Source: an uncultured Pelagibacteraceae bacterium (GTDB lineage Bacteria; Pseudomonadota; Alphaproteobacteria; Pelagibacterales; Pelagibacteraceae). From it: a stretch of 64,000 nucleotides of DNA. A program made the position numbers and the translations under genes. Below are positions 12,078 through 22,562 of this stretch, piece after piece. The notes beneath the pieces were generated by a model. That model worked only from the letters and a program-made list of their open reading frames with translations. It had not been told where the DNA came from and made no database searches. The stretch lies in NCBI GenBank assembly GCA_902561765.1, contig CACEQR010000005.1, positions 1 through 64,000 of the forward strand, read 5' to 3'. How positions within the stretch are numbered: the stretch's first letter is position 1; each line of letters begins with the position of its first letter.

Positions 12078-12911
12078 ATGCCATTAAAAACTTTTAAACC
12101 TTATACAAAATCTACCAGAGGTACAATTCTTGTAAGTAGAGAAGGACTATGGAAAGGTAAACCATTTAAAGCCTTAACATCACCAAATAATTCATCTAAG
12201 GGTAGAAACAATTATGGGAGAATCACTTCAAGAAATCATGGAGGTGGACATAAACACAAATATAGACAAATTGATTTTTATAGAAAAAAATTAGATGTAA
12301 ATGCAGAAGTTGAAAGAATTGAGTATGATCCAAACAGATCCTGTCACATTATGCTTGTTAAATTTGAAGATGGAGAAAGGTTTTACTATTTAGCACCAAA
12401 GGATATTAAAGTTGGAGATATAATTCAGAATGGTTCTAATGCAGAAATTAAATTAGGTAACTGCCTGCCTTTAAAGGATATTCCAGTAGGTATTGATATA
12501 CATAATGTCGAAATTAATCCTGGTGGTGGTGGAAAAATAGCGAGATCAGCAGGTACTTCAGTTTCAATTTCTGGAATAGATGGAAACTACTCAATTATAA
12601 AGATGACGTCAGGAGAAGTAAGAAAAATCAACTCCAATTCAATGGCAACTATTGGTGTTTTATCAAATCCTGACCAAAAAAATATTAAAATAGGTAAAGC
12701 AGGTAGATCTAGATGGTTAGGTATAAGACCACATACGAGAGGTGTTGTAAAAAACCCGGTCGATCACCCTCATGGAGGTGGAGAAGGTAAATCAGCGGGA
12801 GGAAGACACCCTGTTTCACCAACAGGACAATCTGCAAAAGGATTAAAAACAAGAGACAACAAAAGAACCGATAAATTTATAATTAGAAGAAGAAAGAAGA
12901 AGAGAGCATAA
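12078..12911 (+). CDS. rplB: 50S ribosomal protein L2
   Basis: Peptidyl-transferase-centre protein, 277 aa (family 270-280). GRNNYGRITSRNHGGGHKHKYR, GGKIARSAGTSVSI and the functionally critical VDHPHGGGEGKSAGGRHPVSP are all present, including the conserved histidine of the last motif. Short gaps of 4 and 3 bases separate it from rplW and rpsS. Confidence 0.99.
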   Translation: MPLKTFKPYTKSTRGTILVSREGLWKGKPFKALTSPNNSSKGRNNYGRITSRNHGGGHKHKYRQIDFYRKKLDVNAEVERIEYDPNRSCHIMLVKFEDGERFYYLAPKDIKVGDIIQNGSNAEIKLGNCLPLKDIPVGIDIHNVEINPGGGGKIARSAGTSVSISGIDGNYSIIKMTSGEVRKINSNSMATIGVLSNPDQKNIKIGKAGRSRWLGIRPHTRGVVKNPVDHPHGGGEGKSAGGRHPVSPTGQSAKGLKTRDNKRTDKFIIRRRKKKRA

Positions 12912-12914
12912 CAT

Positions 12915-13211
12915 ATGGCAAGATCAGTTTGGAAAGGACCGTTTGTAGAAGAAAGTTTAATTAAAAAAGTGGAAAAAATAAAAAACGATCCTGTAAAAAA
13001 ACCTATTAAAACATGGTCAAGAAAATCTACAATAATTCCAGATTTTGTTGGTATAGGATTTTTAATTTACAATGGAAAAAAATTTATACCGATTACTGTA
13101 TCAGAAGATATGGTAGGCCATAAATTTGGAGAGTTTGCACCAACAAGACAATTTTTTGGACATACTCCGGCTGACAAAAAAGCCAAAGTCGATGGTGGTG
13201 ATAAGAAATAA
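12915..13211 (+). CDS. rpsS: 30S ribosomal protein S19
   Basis: Small-subunit head protein contacting the A-site finger, 98 aa. [15 protein letters not shown] and [15 protein letters not shown] plus [15 protein letters not shown] are diagnostic. The stop overlaps the rplV start by one base. Confidence 0.99.
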   Translation: MARSVWKGPFVEESLIKKVEKIKNDPVKKPIKTWSRKSTIIPDFVGIGFLIYNGKKFIPITVSEDMVGHKFGEFAPTRQFFGHTPADKKAKVDGGDKK

Positions 13212-13606
13212 TGACAAAGATGAAAAAACAAATTGATACTAAAACTGTAAAATCTATAAACAAAAATATTAGATCGAGCACAAGAAAACTGAATCCTATA
13301 TTAAAATCAATTGTAGGTAAAAAAGTTGATGTAGCTATTAGAGATTTAACATTTTCAGATAAAAGAATTTCAAAAGATATTAAAAAAACAATTTCCTCTG
13401 CGGTAGCTAACGCAGAGAATAATTATCAATATGACATTGACAAACTTTTTGTTAAAGAAGCATATTGTGGGAAGCAAGTTGTTATGAAAAGATTTAGAGC
13501 AAGAGCAAAAGGTAGAGCTGCTGAGATTATGAAACCATATTCAAATTTAACGATAATTTTATCAGAAAAAGCAAAAGAAACGGAGAAACATGGGTCAAAA
13601 AGTTAA
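13211..13606 (+). CDS. rplV: 50S ribosomal protein L22
   Basis: Exit-tunnel protein, 131 aa, longer than the usual 110 because of about 20 basic N-terminal residues. The conserved core ([17 protein letters not shown], then [14 protein letters not shown]) is intact. The chosen ATG overlaps the rpsS stop; an in-frame ATG at 13220 is an alternative. The C terminus overlaps rpsC by 17 bases. Confidence 0.97.
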   Translation: MTKMKKQIDTKTVKSINKNIRSSTRKLNPILKSIVGKKVDVAIRDLTFSDKRISKDIKKTISSAVANAENNYQYDIDKLFVKEAYCGKQVVMKRFRARAKGRAAEIMKPYSNLTIILSEKAKETEKHGSKS

Positions 13607-14249
13607 TCCAGTTGGACTAAGATTAGGAATAAATAGAGGGTGGGACTCTGTTTGGTACGCAAAGAAAAAAGATTTTGGAAATAATTTAATAGAGGATTTT
13701 AAAATTAGAGAATATATCAAGAAAAATGTAGTAAATTCTGGTGTTTCTAAAGTAATGATTGAGAGAACCACTAAAAAATGTTTTGTTACAATCTATACAT
13801 CAAGGCCAGGTTTTGTTATCGGAAAGAAAGGCACTGACATTGAAAAAATCAAAGGTAACTTATCAAAACTTACAAATAATGAAGTTGTGTTAAATATAAA
13901 AGAGGTCAAGAAACCAGAAACTAATAGTTATTTAGTAGCTGAAAATATAGCACAGCAATTAGTAAAAAGAGTTTCCTACAGAAGAGCAATGAAAAGAGCT
14001 ATGCAATCAGCGTTAAGATTAGGAGCCAAGGGAATAAAAGTGTCTATAAGTGGTAGACTTGGGGGAAATGAAATTGCAAGAACAGAATGGCTTAGAGAGG
14101 GTAGTATACCATCACACACTTTAAGAGCTGATATAGATTATTCAGAGGCTGAAGCTCTAACAACTTATGGAATAATAGGTATAAAAATTTGGATATATAA
14201 GGGAGAAATTTTCACTAAGGAATTCAGTCAAGAAAGGAATAAAAATTAA
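13590..14249 (+). CDS. rpsC: 30S ribosomal protein S3
   Basis: mRNA-entry protein of the small subunit, 219 aa. [13 protein letters not shown] opens the protein. The KH domain has the GKKG loop ([17 protein letters not shown]), and the C-terminal domain carries [13 protein letters not shown] and HTLRADIDY. It starts inside the end of rplV (17-base overlap). Confidence 0.99.
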   Translation: MGQKVNPVGLRLGINRGWDSVWYAKKKDFGNNLIEDFKIREYIKKNVVNSGVSKVMIERTTKKCFVTIYTSRPGFVIGKKGTDIEKIKGNLSKLTNNEVVLNIKEVKKPETNSYLVAENIAQQLVKRVSYRRAMKRAMQSALRLGAKGIKVSISGRLGGNEIARTEWLREGSIPSHTLRADIDYSEAEALTTYGIIGIKIWIYKGEIFTKEFSQERNKN

Positions 14250-14251
14250 AA

Positions 14252-14659
14252 ATGCTACAACCAACAAGGACAAAATTTAGAAAAGCTCATAAAGGAAGAA
14301 TTCATGGTAATGCATCAAGATGTAATATTATGAATTATGGATCTTATGGTTTAAAAGCAATACAGCCAGAAAGAGTAATCTCAAGACAAATAGAGGCTGC
14401 AAGGGTAGCATTAACAAGACATATGAAAAGACAAGGAAGAGTCTGGACGAGAATGTTTCCCAACATACCTGTTTCAAAAAAACCAACTGAAGTAAGAATG
14501 GGTAAAGGAAAAGGATCACCAGAATTTTGGGCATGCAGGGTTAAACCAGGACGAATATTATTTGAAGTAGATGGTGTATCAGAACAAATCGCTAAAGAGG
14601 CATTGTACAAAGCGTCAGCAAAATTACCTATTAAATGTAAATTTATTAAAAGAATATAG
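14252..14659 (+). CDS. rplP: 50S ribosomal protein L16
   Basis: A-site tRNA-contacting large-subunit protein, 135 aa. [38 protein letters not shown] and [21 protein letters not shown] are typical. The start is 2 bases after the rpsC stop; rpmC follows after 1 base. Confidence 0.99.
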   Translation: MLQPTRTKFRKAHKGRIHGNASRCNIMNYGSYGLKAIQPERVISRQIEAARVALTRHMKRQGRVWTRMFPNIPVSKKPTEVRMGKGKGSPEFWACRVKPGRILFEVDGVSEQIAKEALYKASAKLPIKCKFIKRI

Positions 14660-14660
14660 A

Positions 14661-14849
14661 ATGAAAAAAAAAGAAATAAAAAAATTAACTGAAAAGCAAG
14701 TTCTAGAAAATTTAGATAAACTTAAAAAAGATCTATTTAATTTTAGATTTCAAAAGGTTAATGGACAAGTAAAAAGTCCAGCTAAAATAAACGAAACAAA
14801 GAAAAATATTGCAAGATTAAAAACATTAATAGAGGTCAAAAATGCCTAA
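14661..14849 (+). CDS. rpmC: 50S ribosomal protein L29
   Basis: Exit-site helical-hairpin protein, 62 aa. Core motif [19 protein letters not shown] is present. The ATG at 14661 gives a family-length protein directly after rplP; the frame is open further upstream only inside rplP. It overlaps rpsQ by 8 bases. Confidence 0.96.
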   Translation: MKKKEIKKLTEKQVLENLDKLKKDLFNFRFQKVNGQVKSPAKINETKKNIARLKTLIEVKNA

Positions 14850-15078
14850 AAAAATCTTAAATGGCGTCGTAGTGAGTGATAAACCAAATAAAACAGTTAC
14901 TGTTTTAGTAGAAAGGAAATATCAACACCCATTGCTTAAGAAAGTTATGAAAGCTAGAAAAAAATATAATGCTCATGACGAGGAAAATAAATTTAAAATT
15001 GGAGACAAAGTATCAATTAGAGAAAGTAGACCTTATTCAAAAAATAAAAAATTTGAGGTAATTGGAGATATAAAATGA
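14842..15078 (+). CDS. rpsQ: 30S ribosomal protein S17
   Basis: Primary 16S rRNA binder, 78 aa. [28 protein letters not shown] and [17 protein letters not shown] match the OB-fold family. The start lies inside rpmC, and the stop shares four bases with the rplN start (ATGA). Confidence 0.98.
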   Translation: MPKKILNGVVVSDKPNKTVTVLVERKYQHPLLKKVMKARKKYNAHDEENKFKIGDKVSIRESRPYSKNKKFEVIGDIK

Positions 15079-15443
15079 TTCAAGTACAAACCGAATTGAT
15101 GGTTGCTGATAATACAGGAGCAAAAAAAATTGAATGTATCAAGGTATTAGGTGGATCAAAAAGAAGATATGCAAGTATTGGAGATACAATAGTTGTAGCA
15201 GTTAAAGAGGCTATACCAAAAGGTAAAGTTAAAAAAGGAGCTGTTCATAAAGCAGTAGTAGTTAGAGTAAAAAAGGGAATACATAGAAATGATGGATCCA
15301 AGGTTAGATTTGACAATAACGCAGCTGTTCTGACTGATGATAAAGGTGAACCTATTGGCACAAGAATTTTTGGTCCTGTTACAAGAGAGCTTAGAAATAG
15401 AGGTCAAATGAAAATAATTTCATTAGCACCTGAGGTATTGTAA
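15075..15443 (+). CDS. rplN: 50S ribosomal protein L14
   Basis: Large-subunit interface protein, 122 aa, the exact family length. [24 protein letters not shown] at the N terminus and [13 protein letters not shown] near the C terminus are diagnostic. It is coupled to rpsQ (ATGA) and to rplX (TAATG). Confidence 0.99.
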   Translation: MIQVQTELMVADNTGAKKIECIKVLGGSKRRYASIGDTIVVAVKEAIPKGKVKKGAVHKAVVVRVKKGIHRNDGSKVRFDNNAAVLTDDKGEPIGTRIFGPVTRELRNRGQMKIISLAPEVL

Positions 15444-15679
15444 TGATTAAAAAGGGATTAAAGGTAAAAATTTTAACTGGAAAAGATAAAAGCAAAGAAG
15501 GCGAAGTTATGGAAATTGATAGAAAGCATAATAGAGCAAAAATTAAAGGTATAAATATAATTAAAAAACATGTCAAAACTACAAAAGAGAAAAAAGGTGG
15601 AATTATTTCTAAAGAAAATTTTATCCATCTATCAAATTTGAAAGTTATTGAAAATAAAAAGGAGCAGGCTAAAAAATAA
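15443..15679 (+). CDS. rplX: 50S ribosomal protein L24
   Basis: Assembly-initiator protein with a KOW motif, 78 aa, somewhat short for the family. [20 protein letters not shown] is the KOW segment, followed by [12 protein letters not shown] and [15 protein letters not shown]. One-base overlaps link it to rplN and rplE. Confidence 0.97.
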   Translation: MIKKGLKVKILTGKDKSKEGEVMEIDRKHNRAKIKGINIIKKHVKTTKEKKGGIISKENFIHLSNLKVIENKKEQAKK

Positions 15680-16233
15680 TGCAACCTAGATTAAAAGAAA
15701 AAATTTATAAAGAAATTAATCCTAGTTTGAAGGAAATGTTTGGTTACAAGAATTTATACATGGGGCCAAAAATTGAGAAAGTTGTTCTTAATATGGGTTT
15801 AGGATTAGATGGTAATGATGCAAAAATAGTAAGTTCTTGCAAAGAAGACCTCGGAAATTTAACTGGTCAATTACCTGTTAATACAAAATTTAGAAAATCT
15901 ATAGCAAACTTTAAAACCAGAAAGAATACAAACTCAGGTTTAAAAGTAACTTTAAGAAAAAATAAAATGTATGAATTTATTGATAGACTTGTAAACATTG
16001 CACTACCTAGAATAAAAGATTTTAGAGGTTTAAATCCAAATGGATTTGATAAGTTTGGAAACTATACTTTTGGTATAAAAGAACAAATAATTTTCCCAGA
16101 AGTCAATTTTGATAAAGTAGATAAAATTAGAGGTCTAGATATAACAATAGTTATTAAATCAATGGATAGAAAACACAGTTTTGAACTACTTAAAAAATTA
16201 AACTTTCCATTCAAAGAAAGCAGGAGTAACTAA
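15679..16233 (+). CDS. rplE: 50S ribosomal protein L5
   Basis: 5S rRNA-binding protein of the central protuberance, 184 aa. [29 protein letters not shown] and [20 protein letters not shown] are characteristic. Overlaps rpsN by one base. Confidence 0.99.
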   Translation: MQPRLKEKIYKEINPSLKEMFGYKNLYMGPKIEKVVLNMGLGLDGNDAKIVSSCKEDLGNLTGQLPVNTKFRKSIANFKTRKNTNSGLKVTLRKNKMYEFIDRLVNIALPRIKDFRGLNPNGFDKFGNYTFGIKEQIIFPEVNFDKVDKIRGLDITIVIKSMDRKHSFELLKKLNFPFKESRSN

Positions 16234-16538
16234 TGGCTAAATTAAGTGCAATTAATAAAAATAATAGAAGAATAAAATTATCAGATAAGTTTTACAAAAA
16301 AAGATCTACTTTAAAAAAGATTATAATGGATAAAAAGATATCTTTAGAGGAAAGATTTAAGGCTCAACAAAAACTCTCTAAAATGCCAAGAAATTCTGCA
16401 AAGACTAGAGTTAGAAACAGGTGTCAAATAACTGGTAGACCACATGGTGTTTATCGAAAATTAAAAATATCAAGAATTGCTTTAAGACAATTAGGATTAG
16501 AGGGTAAAATTCCTGGTATGGTAAAATCAAGTTGGTAG
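16233..16538 (+). CDS. rpsN: 30S ribosomal protein S14 (zinc-independent form)
   Basis: Small-subunit head protein, 101 aa. The C-terminal [27 protein letters not shown] is conserved. The CxxC pairs of the short zinc-binding form are absent, so this is the long zinc-free type usual in Proteobacteria. Confidence 0.98.
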   Translation: MAKLSAINKNNRRIKLSDKFYKKRSTLKKIIMDKKISLEERFKAQQKLSKMPRNSAKTRVRNRCQITGRPHGVYRKLKISRIALRQLGLEGKIPGMVKSSW

Positions 16539-16548
16539 AAAGGATATT

Positions 16549-16944
16549 ATGAGTTTAAGCGATCCAATAGGAGATATGTTAGCTAGACTAAAAAATTCTC
16601 AAATGAGAAATCACAAGAAGGTTGAATTACCTTCTTCAAAATTTAAGGCAAAAATAGCTGAAATTTTAAAATCAGAAGGATACATAATTGATTATGAAGT
16701 TAAATCTGACGATAATAAAGCAAACTTGCATATAATTTTGAAATACAACTTAGGAAACCCGGTAATAAGTTCAATAGAAAGAGTTTCTAAACCAGGTAGA
16801 CGTATATTCTCAAGTGCTGAAAGTTTGCCAAAAGTAAATAATGGCTTAGGAATAGCAATAATTTCAACACCAAAAGGGGTTATGACTGACATCGATGCAC
16901 GTAAACAAAAAGTCGGTGGAGAAGTAATTTGTAAGGTTTTTTAA
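16549..16944 (+). CDS. rpsH: 30S ribosomal protein S8
   Basis: Central-domain 16S rRNA binder, 131 aa. DPIGDMLARLKNSQMR, RVSKPGRRIFSS and the C-terminal GLGIAIISTPKGVMTD with GGEVICKVF are diagnostic. In E. coli S8 represses the spc operon; no matching operator was searched for here. The 10-base gap before it is one of the larger ones in this cluster. Confidence 0.99.
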   Translation: MSLSDPIGDMLARLKNSQMRNHKKVELPSSKFKAKIAEILKSEGYIIDYEVKSDDNKANLHIILKYNLGNPVISSIERVSKPGRRIFSSAESLPKVNNGLGIAIISTPKGVMTDIDARKQKVGGEVICKVF

Positions 16945-17483
16945 TGTCTAAAATAGGGAAAATTAATATTTCAATACCTGAAAAAGTAAAAGTTTTATTG
17001 AGTGGAAATATGTTAAATATTGAAGGACCACTTGGTAAAAAATCTTTAAACATTGATTTAGAAATTTTTGAGTTAAATATAAGTGATGGCAAGGAAGTTT
17101 CAATAAAACCAAAGAAAAATAATCAGGATACCAAAAGATTATGGGGGATGAATAGAAGCTTAATTAACAATGCTATAGTTGGAGCAAGTGTAGGCTATGA
17201 AAAAATACTAGAATTATCAGGTGTAGGTTATAGAGCTGCTTTAAAAGGCAATATACTTAATCTTCAATTAGGATTTAGCCATGATATAAATTTTAATATT
17301 CCAGAAGGAGTAAAAATCCAAGTTGAGAAACAAACTATTTTAAAGATCTCTGGAACAGATAAGCAGCAAGTAGGAATGGTTGCCTCAGAAATAAAAAGTT
17401 TAAGACCACCTGAGCCATATAAAGGCAAAGGTATTAAGGAGCAAGGTCAATACATATTAAGGAAAGAAGGAAAAAAGAAATAA
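16944..17483 (+). CDS. rplF: 50S ribosomal protein L6
   Basis: Large-subunit protein near the factor-binding site, 179 aa, with two tandem L6 domains. [24 protein letters not shown] and the C-terminal [25 protein letters not shown] are hallmarks. One-base overlaps at both ends. Confidence 0.99.
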   Translation: MSKIGKINISIPEKVKVLLSGNMLNIEGPLGKKSLNIDLEIFELNISDGKEVSIKPKKNNQDTKRLWGMNRSLINNAIVGASVGYEKILELSGVGYRAALKGNILNLQLGFSHDINFNIPEGVKIQVEKQTILKISGTDKQQVGMVASEIKSLRPPEPYKGKGIKEQGQYILRKEGKKK

Positions 17484-17836
17484 TGAATTTAACAAAAATT
17501 GATAGAAAAAGATTTAGAGTAAGAAATAAATTAAAAAATGTTTCATCAAAAAATCGATTTAGATTATGTGTAAGTAGATCAACAAGAAACATTAGTGCTC
17601 AAATAATTGATGATTCTAAAAGAATTACCTTAATCTCCGCGACATCAAACAAAAAGGATGTTAAATCACAAAAAAAAACAAAAAAAGAATTGTCAACGAT
17701 TGTTGCAGAAGAATTAGCAAAAAAGGCAAAAGAGAAAAAAATTACAAAAGTCTATTTTGACAGAGGTATCTACAAATATCATGGAAGAATAAAATTATTA
17801 GCCGAAGAGCTAAGAAAGAATGGAATGGAATTTTAA
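17483..17836 (+). CDS. rplR: 50S ribosomal protein L18
   Basis: 5S rRNA-binding protein, 117 aa. [19 protein letters not shown] at the N-terminal half and [28 protein letters not shown] at the C terminus are typical. Located between rplF and rpsE. Confidence 0.99.
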   Translation: MNLTKIDRKRFRVRNKLKNVSSKNRFRLCVSRSTRNISAQIIDDSKRITLISATSNKKDVKSQKKTKKELSTIVAEELAKKAKEKKITKVYFDRGIYKYHGRIKLLAEELRKNGMEF

Positions 17837-17838
17837 TT

Positions 17839-18339
17839 ATGGAAAAAAACACAGAATTTGTTGAAAAATTAGTTCACATTAATAGAATAACTAAGGTTGT
17901 AAAAGGCGGTAGAAGATTTGGATTTTCTGCACTAGTTGTTGTTGGAAATCAAAACGGTAAAATTGGTGTGGCACATGCTAAAGCAAAACAGGTTCCAGAT
18001 GCAATTAAAAAAGCTAATGAGCTAGCTAGAAGAAATTTAGTTCAGATACCTCTTAGAGAAGGTAGAACAATTCATCATGATATATTTGGTAAAGATGGAG
18101 CTGGAAAAATCAAACTTAGAGCAGCTCCAAAAGGTACAGGTATAATTGCTGGTGGTGCAGTTAGAGCAGTATGTGAAGTTCTTGGAATAAAGGATATAGT
18201 AGCAAAATCTCTTGGAACGGCAAACCCGCATAATGTTATAAGAGCTTGCATGAAAGCATTATCTAACCAAAATTCACCAAAAAATATTTCATTGCTGCGA
18301 AATAAAAAAATTTCAGAAATAATTGAGAAAAGAGGATAA
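17839..18339 (+). CDS. rpsE: 30S ribosomal protein S5
   Basis: Accuracy-related small-subunit protein, 166 aa. [25 protein letters not shown] and [15 protein letters not shown]-like residues ([19 protein letters not shown]) are present. Its stop overlaps the rplO start, so the rpmD (L30) gene that commonly sits between rpsE and rplO is missing here. Confidence 0.99.
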   Translation: MEKNTEFVEKLVHINRITKVVKGGRRFGFSALVVVGNQNGKIGVAHAKAKQVPDAIKKANELARRNLVQIPLREGRTIHHDIFGKDGAGKIKLRAAPKGTGIIAGGAVRAVCEVLGIKDIVAKSLGTANPHNVIRACMKALSNQNSPKNISLLRNKKISEIIEKRG

Positions 18340-18797
18340 TGAGTTTTCTAAATAACAATGTAAGAGTTAAAATCCCAAAAAAAAGACTTGGTAGAGGTAT
18401 AGGTTCTGGTAAAGGTAAAACGTCTGGTAGGGGTGTGAAGGGACAAAAGTCGAGATCAGGAGTAGCAATTAAAAGTTTTGAGGGTGGTCAGATGCCTTTA
18501 TACAGAAGACTGCCTAAAAGAGGTTTTAACCCAATTAATAAAAATAAAATAGCAAAGATTAACTTAGATCAAATACAAAACTTTCTAGATAAAAAAAGAA
18601 TTAATCCAGAAAACCAAATAAATTTAGAAATTTTAAAAAAAAGCAAAATTATAAATAAGTCATATTTAAAATATAAAATTCTTTCAAACGGAAGCTTAAC
18701 AACAAAAATAAATATTGAGGCCGATTTTTCATCAAATTCAGCCAAAGATAAAATAGAAAAAATTGGTGGAGTTTTAATAATTAAGAATCCTAAATAA
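18339..18797 (+). CDS. rplO: 50S ribosomal protein L15
   Basis: Large-subunit assembly protein, 152 aa. The glycine-rich RLGRGIGSGKGKTSGRGVKGQKSRSG and GGQMPLYRRLPKRGF are diagnostic; the C-terminal half is more diverged and Ile/Asn/Lys-rich. It overlaps rpsE by one base and is followed after one base by secY. Confidence 0.98.
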   Translation: MSFLNNNVRVKIPKKRLGRGIGSGKGKTSGRGVKGQKSRSGVAIKSFEGGQMPLYRRLPKRGFNPINKNKIAKINLDQIQNFLDKKRINPENQINLEILKKSKIINKSYLKYKILSNGSLTTKINIEADFSSNSAKDKIEKIGGVLIIKNPK

Positions 18798-18798
18798 A

Positions 18799-20079
18799 AT
18801 GAGCGAGTCATCTCAAAATAATGATTTAAGAAACAGAATCTTATTTACAGTTTTTATACTTGCAATATATCGACTTGGAACGTTTGTTCCATTACCAGGA
18901 ATTGATCCAGATCAACTACAGGTAATGATTGATAATAATCAAAAAGGATTATTAGGAATGTTTAATGTATTCGCTGGAGGAGCTGTTAGTAGAATGGCAA
19001 TTTTCGCTCTAGGCATAATGCCATATATTTCTTCATCAATTATAGTACAACTTTTGACTGGAGTAACAGATTACTTTAAAAATTTAAAAGCCCAAGGAGA
19101 AATTGGAAGACAAAAAATAACACAAATTACTAGATATGGAACTGTATTACTGGCTACAGTTCAGGGATATGGATTAGCTGTCGGATTAGAATCTTCAGCC
19201 GATCTTGTTATAAATCCAGGAGTTTTTTTTAAAATTTCAACTGTAACAACAATCGTTGCTGGAACAATATTTTTAATGTGGTTAGGTGAGCAAATAACTC
19301 AGAGAGGAATAGGAAACGGTATATCACTAATTATATTCTCAGGTATTGTTGCCGAAATACCAAGAGCTTTAGTAACTACTTTTGAATTGGGTAGAACAGG
19401 AGCTATTTCAACTCTTATGATAATATTTATTTTTATTTTATTAATATTAACTATTTTATTTATTGTTTTTATGGAAAGAGCACTGCGAAAAATACTTATT
19501 AATTATCCAAAAAGACAAATGGGAAATAAAATGTATGGCGGAGAATCTTCTCACTTGCCATTAAAAATAAACTCAGCAGGTGTAATACCTGCAATTTTTG
19601 CATCAGCTCTACTTTTATTACCAGTAACATTCTCAAATTTTAGTGTTTCTCAAAATGAAATGTTTCTAAACATATCATCCTATTTTTCTCAAGGACAACC
19701 TCTCTACATGATTTTATATGCATCAGGAATTATTTTTTTTACATTCTTTTATACATCTATAACCTTCAATCCAAATGAAACAGCTGAAAACTTGAGAAAG
19801 TATGGAGGATTTATTCCAGGTATAAGACCAGGAGAAAGTACAGCACTTTATATTGATACAATACTAACAAGATTGACGACAATAGGAGCACTTTATTTGA
19901 CACTTGTTTGTTTGATGCCTGAATTTTTAATAGCTAATTACCCGATACCTTTTTATTTAGGGGGTGCGTCTGTATTAATTGTTGTTGTTGTAGCTATAGA
20001 TACTGTTACTCAAGTACAAACTAGACTAATGAGTTCGCAATACGAACAATTAATTAAAAAAACAAAATTTGGAAGATAG
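18799..20079 (+). CDS. secY: Protein translocase subunit SecY
   Basis: Membrane pore of the Sec translocon, 426 aa, with about ten hydrophobic segments. FVPLPGID, NVFAGGAVSRMAIFALGIMPYISSSIIVQLL and ITQRGIGNGISLIIF are family signatures; the cytosolic loop YGGESSHLPLKINSAGVIPAIFASAL is intact. As usual, secY closes the spc cluster. No rpmJ (L36) follows it; adk does. Confidence 0.99.
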   Translation: MSESSQNNDLRNRILFTVFILAIYRLGTFVPLPGIDPDQLQVMIDNNQKGLLGMFNVFAGGAVSRMAIFALGIMPYISSSIIVQLLTGVTDYFKNLKAQGEIGRQKITQITRYGTVLLATVQGYGLAVGLESSADLVINPGVFFKISTVTTIVAGTIFLMWLGEQITQRGIGNGISLIIFSGIVAEIPRALVTTFELGRTGAISTLMIIFIFILLILTILFIVFMERALRKILINYPKRQMGNKMYGGESSHLPLKINSAGVIPAIFASALLLLPVTFSNFSVSQNEMFLNISSYFSQGQPLYMILYASGIIFFTFFYTSITFNPNETAENLRKYGGFIPGIRPGESTALYIDTILTRLTTIGALYLTLVCLMPEFLIANYPIPFYLGGASVLIVVVVAIDTVTQVQTRLMSSQYEQLIKKTKFGR

Positions 20080-20085
20080 TAGCAA

Positions 20086-20649
20086 GTGAATGTTATAATT
20101 TTTGGCCCACCTGGAGCAGGAAAAGGAACACAGGCAATAAATATAGTAAACAAATTTAACTTACATCAAGTTTCAACTGGGGATCTTTTAAGAAAGGAAG
20201 TTAAAAATCAAACAGAAATAGGTAGAGATATAGAAAATACTATCTCTAAAGGTGATTTTGCAACTGATGAAATAGTAAATGAATTAATTAAAAAAATCAT
20301 TTTTGATCAAGATAAAAAAAATAAACTAATTTTTGATGGTTATCCAAGGTCTTTGAGCCAAGCTAAAAACTTGGATTCATTATTGAGTAGCTCAAATCAA
20401 AAAATAGATTTCATTTTTTTTCTCAATGTTAAAAAAGATATAATAATAAAAAGAATTGAGAAAAGAAAAGAATTAGAAAAAAGATCCGACGATAACTTTG
20501 CAACTATTATTAAAAGATATGATACTTATATGGAAACTACTAAACCAGTGTTAGATTTCTATTCAAAAAAATCAAATTTTTATGAAATTGATGGAAGCGG
20601 AGAAATTGATGAAATATCAAGCAAAATTGAGCAAATTCTATCTGTTTAA
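20086..20649 (+). CDS. adk: Adenylate kinase, short-LID form
   Basis: Interconverts ATP + AMP and 2 ADP in the cytoplasm. The GTG at 20086 is chosen because the Walker A motif (IIFGPPGAGKGTQA) begins four residues later, leaving no room for another start. At 187 aa it lacks the long LID insert of the E. coli enzyme (214 aa). STGDLLR, FDGYPRSLSQAKNL and the RxxxRxDD-type LID residues (KRSDD) are visible. The secY-adk-rpsM order is common in bacteria. Confidence 0.98.
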   Translation: MNVIIFGPPGAGKGTQAINIVNKFNLHQVSTGDLLRKEVKNQTEIGRDIENTISKGDFATDEIVNELIKKIIFDQDKKNKLIFDGYPRSLSQAKNLDSLLSSSNQKIDFIFFLNVKKDIIIKRIEKRKELEKRSDDNFATIIKRYDTYMETTKPVLDFYSKKSNFYEIDGSGEIDEISSKIEQILSV

Positions 20650-20653
20650 GACA

Positions 20654-20681
20654 TTGACTTTAAAAGAACTTCTTATATAAA
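20654..20681 (+). promoter_or_regulatory. Candidate promoter for rpsM-rpsK-rpoA-rplQ
   Basis: TTGACT (20654-20659), a 16-base spacer, then TATAAA (20676-20681), in the 55-base gap between adk and rpsM. The predicted start, about 7 bases downstream, would leave a leader of roughly 17 bases. It is one of the better -35/-10 pairs in the window and would give the alpha operon its own transcription. Identified by eye only. Confidence 0.55.
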
Positions 20682-20704
20682 AGGCTAAATTTTATCTCAA
20701 TATT

Positions 20705-21088
20705 ATGGCTCGTATAGCAGGTGTAAACATACCACAGAATAAACTAGTAAGAATTGGTCTGACTTATATTTACGGAATAGGTGAAAAAAATTCTAATGAT
20801 ATTTGTAAGTCATTAGAAATTCCTAGCTCAAAAAGAGTAAATGATCTTACAGATGAGGAAATTTTAAAAATAAGAGAATTTATAGATCAAAAATTTACTG
20901 TTGAAGGAGACTTAAGAAGAGATACATCATTGAATATTAAAAGACTAATAGATCTTGCTTCTTATCGAGGATCAAGACACAGAAAAAAATTACCAGTAAG
21001 AGGACAAAGAACAAGATGTAACGCACGTACAAGAAAAGGAAAAGCAATTGCAATCGCTGGTAAAAAATTAACACCTCTTAAAAAATAA
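20705..21088 (+). CDS. rpsM: 30S ribosomal protein S13
   Basis: Head protein contacting the P-site tRNA and forming subunit bridges, 127 aa. [26 protein letters not shown] opens it and [15 protein letters not shown] closes the conserved part. First gene of the alpha operon, behind its own candidate promoter. Confidence 0.99.
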   Translation: MARIAGVNIPQNKLVRIGLTYIYGIGEKNSNDICKSLEIPSSKRVNDLTDEEILKIREFIDQKFTVEGDLRRDTSLNIKRLIDLASYRGSRHRKKLPVRGQRTRCNARTRKGKAIAIAGKKLTPLKK

Positions 21089-21089
21089 T

Positions 21090-21533
21090 ATGGCTAACGA
21101 AAAAACCGAAAACAAAGATCAATCTCAAGAAAAAGTAACTAAGTCAAAAAAAAGTTCTTATTCAAAGAAAAAAAAAGGTAAGAAAAATATTTTAAATGGA
21201 ATTGCCTATGTTCAATCTACATTTAATAATACAATTGTCTCAATAGCTGATACAAATGGAAATGTAATTTCCTGGGCATCAGCTGGACAAAAAGGTTTTA
21301 AAGGATCAAGAAAATCTACTCCATATGCAGCTCAAGTTGCAGCTGATTCTGCTGCTGCAAAAGCTCTAGAGGTAGGAATGAAAATTTTATCTGTTGAAGT
21401 AAAAGGTCCAGGCTCAGGAAGAGAAACTGCTCTAAGAGCTTTGCAAGCTAGAGGATTTAAAATTATTTCAATAAAAGATACAACACCAATGCCACATAAT
21501 GGATCAAGACCGCCAAAAAAAAGGAGAGTGTAA
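21090..21533 (+). CDS. rpsK: 30S ribosomal protein S11 with Lys-rich N-terminal extension
   Basis: Platform protein of the small subunit, 147 aa versus about 129 in E. coli. The first 35 or so residues are a Lys/Ser-rich hydrophilic extension ([14 protein letters not shown]). The core is standard ([43 protein letters not shown]). The start ATG is 1 base after rpsM. It abuts rpoA with no gap. Confidence 0.98.
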   Translation: MANEKTENKDQSQEKVTKSKKSSYSKKKKGKKNILNGIAYVQSTFNNTIVSIADTNGNVISWASAGQKGFKGSRKSTPYAAQVAADSAAAKALEVGMKILSVEVKGPGSGRETALRALQARGFKIISIKDTTPMPHNGSRPPKKRRV

Positions 21534-22562
21534 ATGGATACTACTGAAGTTAATATAAAAAATTGGAAATCACTTATCAAACCACCAAAACTTGATGTAA
21601 ATCTGAGTGAAGATAAATCTTATGCAAAAATTATAGCAGAACCATTAGAAAAAGGTTATGGCCTCACATTGGGAAATTCATTAAGAAGAATTCTTTTATC
21701 CTCAATTAGAGGCACTGCAGTAACTGCAATACAAATTGATGGTGTACTGCATGAATTTACTTCTATTAAAGGTGTAAGAGAGGATGTAACAGATATAGTT
21801 TTAAATGTTAAATCGCTTGCTTTAAAAAGTAATTCGGAAACTGTTAATAAACTAATTCTAGATGCTAAAGGACCAGGTGAAATAAAAGCTTCAAATATTA
21901 CAACATCTTCTGATATTGAAATATTAAATCCTGATTTAGTAATATGTAATTTAGATGAAAACACAAATTTTCACATGGAAATGACAGTGAGTAACGGAAA
22001 AGGTTATGTCCCAGCCGATATGAACAAACCTGAAGAACCACCATTAGGCCTTATTCCTATAGATTCTCTATTTAGTCCTGTAAAAAAAGTTTCTTATTCA
22101 GTAAGTACCGCTAGAGAAGGTAAAGCATTAGATTATGATAAATTAACAATGGAAGTAGAGACTAATGGATCAATATCTGCTGAGGATGCAGTAGCATATT
22201 CTGCTAGAATATTCCAAGATCAACTTGGAATGTTTGTTAATTTTGATGAACCACAAGAAGTTATTGTTAGAGAACAGCCAACAGAACCAGAATTTAATAA
22301 AAATCTATTAAGAAAAGTAGATGAACTTGAACTTTCAGTGAGATCTATGAATTGTCTTAAAAACGATAATATAATTTATATAGGTGATTTAGTGCAAAAA
22401 TCTGAGGGAGAAATGTTAAGAACCCCAAATTTTGGAAGAAAATCATTAAACGAAATAAAAGAAGTATTAACGGGTATGTCACTATATTTAGGAATGGAAA
22501 TACCTAATTGGCCACCAGACAATATTGCAGAGTTATCAAAAAAACTTGAGGAAGCCATTTAA
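21534..22562 (+). CDS. rpoA: RNA polymerase alpha subunit
   Basis: Assembly platform and promoter/activator contact subunit, 342 aa. The N-terminal domain shows [22 protein letters not shown] and [12 protein letters not shown]. The C-terminal domain (about residues 260-325) shows [15 protein letters not shown] and [16 protein letters not shown], the helix-hairpin-helix that touches UP elements. The gene directly follows rpsK and overlaps rplQ by one base. Confidence 0.99.
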   Translation: MDTTEVNIKNWKSLIKPPKLDVNLSEDKSYAKIIAEPLEKGYGLTLGNSLRRILLSSIRGTAVTAIQIDGVLHEFTSIKGVREDVTDIVLNVKSLALKSNSETVNKLILDAKGPGEIKASNITTSSDIEILNPDLVICNLDENTNFHMEMTVSNGKGYVPADMNKPEEPPLGLIPIDSLFSPVKKVSYSVSTAREGKALDYDKLTMEVETNGSISAEDAVAYSARIFQDQLGMFVNFDEPQEVIVREQPTEPEFNKNLLRKVDELELSVRSMNCLKNDNIIYIGDLVQKSEGEMLRTPNFGRKSLNEIKEVLTGMSLYLGMEIPNWPPDNIAELSKKLEEAI

